A stretch of 64,000 nucleotides of DNA from Anoplolepis gracilipes (Eukaryota; Arthropoda; Insecta; Hymenoptera; Formicidae). Below are positions 62,336 through 64,000 of the stretch, piece by piece. The stretch's first letter is position 1; each line of letters starts with the position of its first letter. The notes beneath the pieces were generated by a model that searched no databases, had not been told where the DNA came from, and worked only from the letters and a program-made list of their open reading frames with translations. The stretch covers positions 9,446,031 through 9,510,030 of the forward strand of contig NC_132986.1 in assembly GCF_047496725.1 (NCBI RefSeq). Direction: 5' to 3'. The position numbers and the translations under genes were made by a program.

Positions 62336-63225
62336 CTGGGACAGGTACGACGGGCGAGCACGTAATCCCTGTAATGCAGGAACCTACGCCATCCAGACTG
62401 CATTCAGGATGCATCGGGAAATGTCGCGCGCGAAATAGTTGCATGGATAAGGGTGGGACGGGGGTGGGGAGAGGGGATTTTCTTGATCGTCGAGATGGGT
62501 GTTATTAGATTCTTCGTATCGATTAATAAGGATTTTCAAGATTGAAGGATTTTTAATCACGCGAATCCGAGATTCCAAAGATTTAGAAGTCGCTACAAAA
62601 GACTAGGTACGCAAGTAGATAAAGCATACGATCAATGGAATAATGCTGTCGTAATGGGACATTACGTTAGATTCTTTATCTATGTTGGGAATTATAAATA
62701 CTATCCATGTTTAAATATTATTATTATTATGTATGTATGAGAATTACAATTACTATGAAAAATTGCTATGAAAAAGGAATCCAGATAGTATTTAAATTAA
62801 AACGTACGATATACAATAGAATAATAACTATAGAAAAAGATGATTTATTTTTTTAAAGAGATTTCCTACATTTTGCATCTTCAAGGATTTTTATAAAGTG
62901 ATTTCGCAAACTAATAATATATGTCGGAGAATTTAAGGATTGCTGTAGAAAAAAAAGTCCAAGAATAAATAAATTAATATAAATTATTATAAAACAATTT
63001 ATTAGAAATAAAGAATATGTATACAAAAAAAAAATACATATATAAAACTGAAATTTGTTATCATTAAGTGTGGTGATTTCAAGAATCTAAGGATTTTTTA
63101 AGGTGAGAATTCGTTGATTTTTGAACAGGCGCTTCTATGGAAGACTTAAAAGAGGGAGAACTTGAGATTCTGGGAGATCGATTTACACGCCTCCACGATA
63201 TTATCCTAATCTGCATTTCGCTGAT
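61572..63225. other. No gene seen; microsatellite-rich
   Basis: An A run near 61678, CT-rich DNA at 61978-62035, a long GA tract (62284-62334) in a CpG-rich patch, then AT-rich sequence. No supported coding exon. Confidence 0.5.
62284..62334. repeat. (GA)n microsatellite, about 51 bp
   Basis: Uninterrupted GA/AG run in GC-rich surroundings. Confidence 0.95.
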
Positions 63226-63493
63226 CTAATCCCAGTAATATCTCGAACCGTAGCAATTTGCATACATTAAATCGTTCGCGAGACAAGAATCGAATTCAGG
63301 CTCGACGACCATATTATCCTGTACTATCAGGCAGTGCTTATCAAGTATCTCTCTTATTAAGTATGATTTCAACAGATTGTCGCGATGTCTCTCGTATAAT
63401 CTCTGCACCTTTTCCGCATTGTTCGCGTAATCCATTCTGTAAGTTACGTGATTTCTTTCACGTAATCGCAAAATAGCAGCCTTGATATTTCCA
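63226..63493 (-). CDS. Probable terminal coding exon of an unrecognised gene
   Basis: An open frame without a start codon, preceded on the minus strand by a pyrimidine-rich acceptor, GTCTCTCTTTAG. It encodes about 88 residues: a charged, probably helical region (LRLRERNHVTYRMDYANNAE; KVQRLYERHRDNLLKSYLIR), then an acidic stretch around VEPEFDSC, ending YGSRYYWD and TAG. Composition and codon use look coding, unlike the surrounding AT-rich DNA. An alternative acceptor lies 21 bases upstream. Earlier exons would lie to the right, mostly outside the window. I cannot name the family. Confidence 0.45.
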
Positions 63494-64000
63494 CTAAAGA
63501 GAGACACCACAATTCTAAAGGAACGAAAAAATATTTCGCACCTTAATTTTTGCACACATTTGTGACTTTGAAATTTAGGTGGATTGTTATTCCATTCGCG
63601 TGGACTAAAAGTGGAGAGATAATATTTTAAAATGGTTTTCGTAAATCTTGTAGATTCCTGCGATCTTTTGAGACCAGGTTACAGATTTATATTTTCCTAT
63701 CGTATGCAAGTCTCGGGCTTATTTATCGGAGAAGACTCGTGCGTTTCGAGGTTCGTTACGCACGTAGTTCCCACGCGGCTGTATCGGTAATGAATCTGAC
63801 TGGCGCACGCTCGCTCCCTTGGTCGCTTTTATCGTTCGATTTAATTTAACGTTGAAATACGGCCCTGGAAAAAGATCGCAGCGTCGTCGTACATCGCTCG
63901 CAACGAGCCTGCGGAGAATCCCAATTAGAGTTTCGCGTATATTTTCGATACCGAGGCACATTTTCGCGGGCGAAAAGTTGGACCGAGCAAAACTACCGGA
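63494..64000. other. No assigned gene; one uncertain minus frame
   Basis: Becomes CpG-richer towards the edge. An 80-codon ATG frame on the minus strand (63961-63719) is unrecognised and has no splice or family support. Confidence 0.4.

Noticed and set aside
1..64000. CRISPR arrays, prokaryotic operons, viral or toxin genes
   Set aside because: None found. The sequence is intron-rich nuclear DNA, and its tandem repeats lack the unique-spacer structure of CRISPR.

Overview
This window is animal nuclear DNA, most likely from an insect of the order Hymenoptera and plausibly an ant. The signs are a low-GC background broken by CpG-rich patches, very many CT/GA, TG and AT microsatellites and long homopolymers, and short coding exons in consensus GT-AG introns, with introns up to 14.6 kb. 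There is no bacterial or viral gene organisation, no operon and no CRISPR array. The lineage call is an inference from composition and gene structure.

Layout. Positions 1-2100 are AT-rich and hold a perfect hairpin palindrome at the left edge, a heptamer minisatellite, a foldback MITE-like element and one tRNA-Ala(CGC) gene with the G3-U70 identity pair. Positions 2109-3435 are CpG-rich. They contain a tandem duplication carrying two GTCACGTGAT E-boxes and degenerate tandem repeats, and end at a good splice donor, so they look like a promoter plus a noncoding first exon. Positions 3732-7909 (minus strand) are a nine-exon gene that I reconstructed with consistent phases into a 793-residue SPAG1 orthologue, a dynein arm assembly co-chaperone. 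An RFX X-box-like site and a CCAAT box lie just upstream of it.

Positions 9180-14025 hold two further promoter-like patches and probable 5'UTR sequence. Positions 14029-45225 (plus strand) are a five-exon gene for a 211-residue RERG/RASL-type Ras-like GTPase whose catalytic motifs are strongly non-canonical. It covers about half of the window, and its four introns contain only repeats and low-complexity sequence that I could recognise. From 45.2 kb to 63.2 kb I found no convincing gene. This stretch has the GTPase 3'UTR, one candidate exon carrying a 15-bp minisatellite, microsatellites and a hairpin MITE. A probable terminal coding exon of an unrecognised minus-strand gene sits at 63226-63493.

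The two recognisable genes have unrelated roles (axonemal dynein assembly and small-GTPase signalling). If the 5'UTR candidate ending at 3435 belongs to the GTPase gene, Spag1 would be nested antisense in its first intron; sequence alone cannot settle this. The most interesting points are the degenerate GTPase catalytic motifs, the reduced SPAG1 domain layout with its X-box, the twin CLEAR-like boxes and several undescribed-looking foldback elements.
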